Assembly (NCBI GenBank): GCA_018814945.1
Contig: JAHIYT010000040.1
Location: 1 to 8,764 of the forward strand
Length of the DNA: 8,764 nt
Direction of reading: 5' to 3'
DNA from: Patescibacteria group bacterium
GTDB lineage: Bacteria; Patescibacteriota; Gracilibacteria; UM-FILTER-43-11
The notes under the pieces were generated by a model that saw only the letters and a program-made list of their open reading frames with translations, made no database searches and was not told where the DNA came from. Below are positions 7,016 through 8,764 of the stretch, piece by piece (the first letter of the stretch is position 1; each line of letters opens with the position of its first letter). The translations under genes were made by a program, and so were the position numbers.

Positions 7016-7043
7016 AAAATTTAAAATTGAAAATTGTAAATTA
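7016..7043. repeat. 4 x 7-nt tandem repeat (AAAATTG type) at the mnmA 3' end
   Basis: Four 7-nt units start at 7016, 7023, 7030 and 7037. The two central copies are AAAATTG; the first is AAAATTT and the last TAAATTA. The last unit contains the mnmA stop codon (7041-7043 on the + strand as TTA). The array fills most of the 37-bp spacer between mnmA and the membrane-protein gene. AT-richness makes chance similarity easier here than for the two arrays inside mnmA. Confidence 0.6.
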
Positions 7044-8108
7044 CGAAGTAATCATAGCACAGCCCAAACACACATCTCCATCATAAAAAACCGCATATTG
7101 ACCAGGTGCGATTCCATTGACTTTTTCGCTTAATTTGACCTTATTTCCATCCAGTTCACATTCATGCATCGCCGCCCCATGACGAATTTTCACCTTCAAT
7201 TGGACATTGGTCATTGGACATTGGACATTAATAAGGTGAATCTCCCCAACCTCAAATTCATCTCGATAAACCTCCTCCGGTTCATACCCTTGAGCCAAAT
7301 AGACAATGTTCTTCTCAATATCTTTATTAACCACAAACCACGGCCCGCCACCAAGCCCAAGGCCTTGACGTTGGCCAATTGTGTAAAACCAATAACCAAG
7401 ATGCTCACCAACCTTTTCACCGGTTTCAAAATCAACAAAATCACCCGGCATTTCATTTAAATGATGTTTGATAAATTCTCGAAACGGAACTTTTCCAAGA
7501 AAACAAATTCCCTGACTGTCTTTCCTGTCTTTATTTGGTAAATCGAATTCCTGTGCAAGCTTCCTGACTTCCTCTTTTTTATATTTACCAATTGGAAACA
7601 TCGCTCTAGATAACTGATCTTGGCTTAAATGAGCCAAAAAATATGTCTGATCCTTAACCGGATCCGGCGCCCTTTTTAAAAGAAAGGCCTCAGCTGTGTT
7701 CTGCGTTCTGTGTCCTGTGTCCTTAATAACTTGCGCATAATGCCCCGTTGCCACCTTCTCGAAAGAATCATCAATCTTGTCATAAAACGCCCCAAACTTT
7801 ACTAATTGATTACAAAAAATATCGGGGTTCGGAGTACGGCCAGCCTTTGCCTCTGCAATTGTGTAGCTGACTACTCTATCCCAATATTCCTCCTGCATGT
7901 TTACAACCTCAAGTGGCACGCCCAGCTTCTGGCAAATGGTACGCACGTAGGCGAGATCTTCTTTCCATGGACACTGCCCCATATAACTCATCTCATCCTC
8001 AAGCCATATTTTTAGGTAAAAAGCAGTCAAATCATGACCTTCTTTTTTAAGTAGATTAAGGACAACTGAGCTATCCACTCCCCCGGAGGCTAAAACTGCT
8101 ATTTTCAT
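7041..8108 (-). CDS. mnmA: tRNA-specific 2-thiouridylase MnmA
   Basis: MnmA adenylates U34 of Lys, Glu and Gln tRNAs and exchanges its 2-oxygen for sulfur. The 355-residue protein has an N-terminal PP-loop ATPase domain with SGGVDS (8-13), then NPDIFCN (94-100) with the expected nucleophile C99, ATGHYAQV (120-127), DPVKDQTYFL (149-158), and DSQGICFLG (197-205) with the second catalytic cysteine C202. C-terminal domains follow, with YTIGQRQGLGLGGG (242-255). The segment CPWKEDL (46-52) resembles a subset of MnmA proteins. Two stretches are unusual: residues 130-139 and 294-303 are encoded by 4 x 7-nt tandem repeats and sit where other MnmA proteins have variable loops. The start ATG (8106-8108) gives the standard N-terminus; no Shine-Dalgarno sequence precedes it. 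The upstream gene is divergent, 63 bp away. Confidence 0.95.
   Translation of the reverse strand: MKIAVLASGGVDSSVVLNLLKKEGHDLTAFYLKIWLEDEMSYMGQCPWKEDLAYVRTICQKLGVPLEVVNMQEEYWDRVVSYTIAEAKAGRTPNPDIFCNQLVKFGAFYDKIDDSFEKVATGHYAQVIKDTGHRTQNTAEAFLLKRAPDPVKDQTYFLAHLSQDQLSRAMFPIGKYKKEEVRKLAQEFDLPNKDRKDSQGICFLGKVPFREFIKHHLNEMPGDFVDFETGEKVGEHLGYWFYTIGQRQGLGLGGGPWFVVNKDIEKNIVYLAQGYEPEEVYRDEFEVGEIHLINVQCPMTNVQLKVKIRHGAAMHECELDGNKVKLSEKVNGIAPGQYAVFYDGDVCLGCAMITS
7200..7227. repeat. 4 x 7-nt tandem repeat (TTGGACA) inside mnmA
   Basis: On the + strand four units start at 7200, 7207, 7214 and 7221. Three are TTGGACA and the second is TTGGTCA. The array encodes MnmA residues 294-303 (NVQCPMTNVQ on the minus strand), in a loop between two beta-strand segments of the C-terminal part. 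It is followed on the + strand by TTAATAA (7228-7234), the same word that follows the other array in this gene. Confidence 0.85.
7694..7721. repeat. 4 x 7-nt tandem repeat (CTGTGTY) inside mnmA
   Basis: On the + strand units start at 7694, 7701, 7708 and 7715: CTGTGTT, CTGCGTT, then two CTGTGTC. The array encodes MnmA residues 130-139 (DTGHRTQNTA), lying between HYAQV and FLLKR, where typical MnmA proteins have a short turn. TTAATAA follows at 7723-7729. Confidence 0.85.
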
Positions 8109-8121
8109 GAGGTTATAATAT

Positions 8122-8149
8122 ATGATAAAGTAACATAAATGACATTCAA
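8122..8149 (-). promoter_or_regulatory. Weak candidate promoter for mnmA
   Basis: Read on the minus strand, TTGAAT (8149-8144) and TATCAT (8127-8122) are 16 bp apart and match the sigma70 consensus at 4 and 5 of 6 positions. The predicted leader is only about 7 nt. The 63-bp AT-rich gap (8109-8171) must also contain the promoter of the divergent FG-GAP gene, for which I found no convincing hexamer pair. Confidence 0.3.
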
Positions 8150-8171
8150 TTTAAAATAAATAATACAAAAT

Positions 8172-8764
8172 ATGACAGATACATTTAAAAAAATAACTAG
8201 TCTATTATTATTCGCACTATTAGCCATTATTTTGGTTATGCCGGATTCACCTTTTACAAAAGCCGCAGTCGGTACCAGAACGGAAACACAAAAAGTGGAT
8301 AGCGGGGCTCTGCTTGATTTTTTCGCAGGATCAACTGATGTCGATGGCACTCTAGCAATTACAGGCGCTATAGGCGTAGGCGCTAATGACACAGGTGAAG
8401 CATATATATATGAGTATAGCGGAGGAACCTGGGGTTTAATAAAGACTTTAACAGGTGATGGAACTGATTATGAATTTTTTGGGAGTTCGGTTGCAATAGA
8501 CGGGAACTACGCAGTTGTTGGTGCTAGAGGAAATGATACATTAGCTGATGATGCAGGTGCTGTATTTATTTTTGAAAAAGATTATGGAGGAGCTGATAAT
8601 TGGGGTCTAAGGGCAAAGAAGACAGCAAGCAATGGAACTAGTGAAGATGGATTTGGAGGCTCAGTTGATATCTCAGGAGACTATATAATCGCCAGTGCCC
8701 CTAGTCATTACTTTTTCGACCCAGTTCCAAATACAGGACAGGCTTACATTTTAAAAAAAGACCA
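8172..8764 (+). CDS. Secreted FG-GAP repeat beta-propeller protein (3'-truncated)
   Basis: The frame opens at ATG 8172 and runs without a stop to the window end (197 codons). The N-terminus is a signal peptide: K6-K7, a hydrophobic core (about 8-23) and a likely cleavage after A31 or A32. Then come FG-GAP-type units, as in integrin-alpha-like beta-propellers: a degenerate FFAGSTDVDGTLAITGA (50-66), FFGSSVAIDGNYAVVGA (102-118) and DGFGGSVDISGDYIIASA (159-176). Each ends in a G-x-A/V-x-I/F strand (GEAYIYE, GAVFIFE, GQAYILK). Unit spacing is about 52 and 58 residues. Proteins of this type are exported and often act in adhesion or as parts of large surface proteins. A C-terminal anchor or further domains may lie beyond the window. 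It is divergent from mnmA across 63 bp. Confidence 0.88.
   Translation, partial: MTDTFKKITSLLLFALLAIILVMPDSPFTKAAVGTRTETQKVDSGALLDFFAGSTDVDGTLAITGAIGVGANDTGEAYIYEYSGGTWGLIKTLTGDGTDYEFFGSSVAIDGNYAVVGARGNDTLADDAGAVFIFEKDYGGADNWGLRAKKTASNGTSEDGFGGSVDISGDYIIASAPSHYFFDPVPNTGQAYILKKD

Noticed and set aside
6332..7721. CRISPR array
   Set aside because: The repeats are 7-9 nt units directly abutting or palindromic, without unique spacers of 25-45 bp or cas genes.
8105..8392. 95-codon minus-strand frame at the right end
   Set aside because: It is opposite the signal peptide and first propeller unit of the FG-GAP gene, which has clear protein features.

Overview
The window (about 37% GC by eye, not counted) comes from a bacterium with compact, closely packed genes. 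TGA is used as a genuine stop (ends of the GH15 and nadA genes), so the TGA-as-glycine code of Gracilibacteria and Absconditabacteria is excluded. None of the nine gene starts visible here has a recognisable Shine-Dalgarno sequence, and the best promoter leaves a leader of only about 20 nt. The gene mix, the Cys-containing four-helix membrane protein and the many short-period repeats recall Patescibacteria/CPR genomes, perhaps a Peregrinibacteria-like lineage. That placement is an impression from gene content and has not been tested.

Left part (1-2847, + strand): the 3' end of a GH57 alpha-amylase-type gene overlaps by one base (TAATG) a complete GH15 glucoamylase-type gene. Neither visible part shows an export signal (the GH57 N-terminus is outside the window). 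Together they suggest a cytoplasmic glycogen or maltodextrin breakdown unit. A carbamoyltransferase of the ornithine type follows (2936-3883). It keeps the carbamoyl-phosphate site but has unusual residues in the loop that normally holds ornithine.

Middle part (3889-5270, + strand): a perfect-consensus sigma70-type promoter (TTGACA, 17 bp, TATAAT) drives three small genes of unknown function. Their products share an order of motifs, and both gaps between the genes are exactly 17 bp. I read them as diverged tandem paralogues of an undescribed family, the best candidate here for an unknown system. The quinolinate synthase gene nadA follows (5333-6337).

Right part (6332-8764): nadA converges on a minus-strand pair, a small four-helix membrane protein and the tRNA 2-thiouridylase mnmA. 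A 133-bp palindrome built from roughly 9-nt AATC/GATT units fills the space between the two facing stop codons. mnmA carries two in-frame arrays of four 7-nt repeats, and a third 4 x 7-nt array runs into its stop codon. Divergent from mnmA, a secreted FG-GAP beta-propeller protein begins and runs off the window.

No RNA genes, CRISPR arrays, insertion sequences or transposases were seen. No gene-free stretch reaches 300 bases; the longest is the palindrome region between nadA and the membrane-protein gene.
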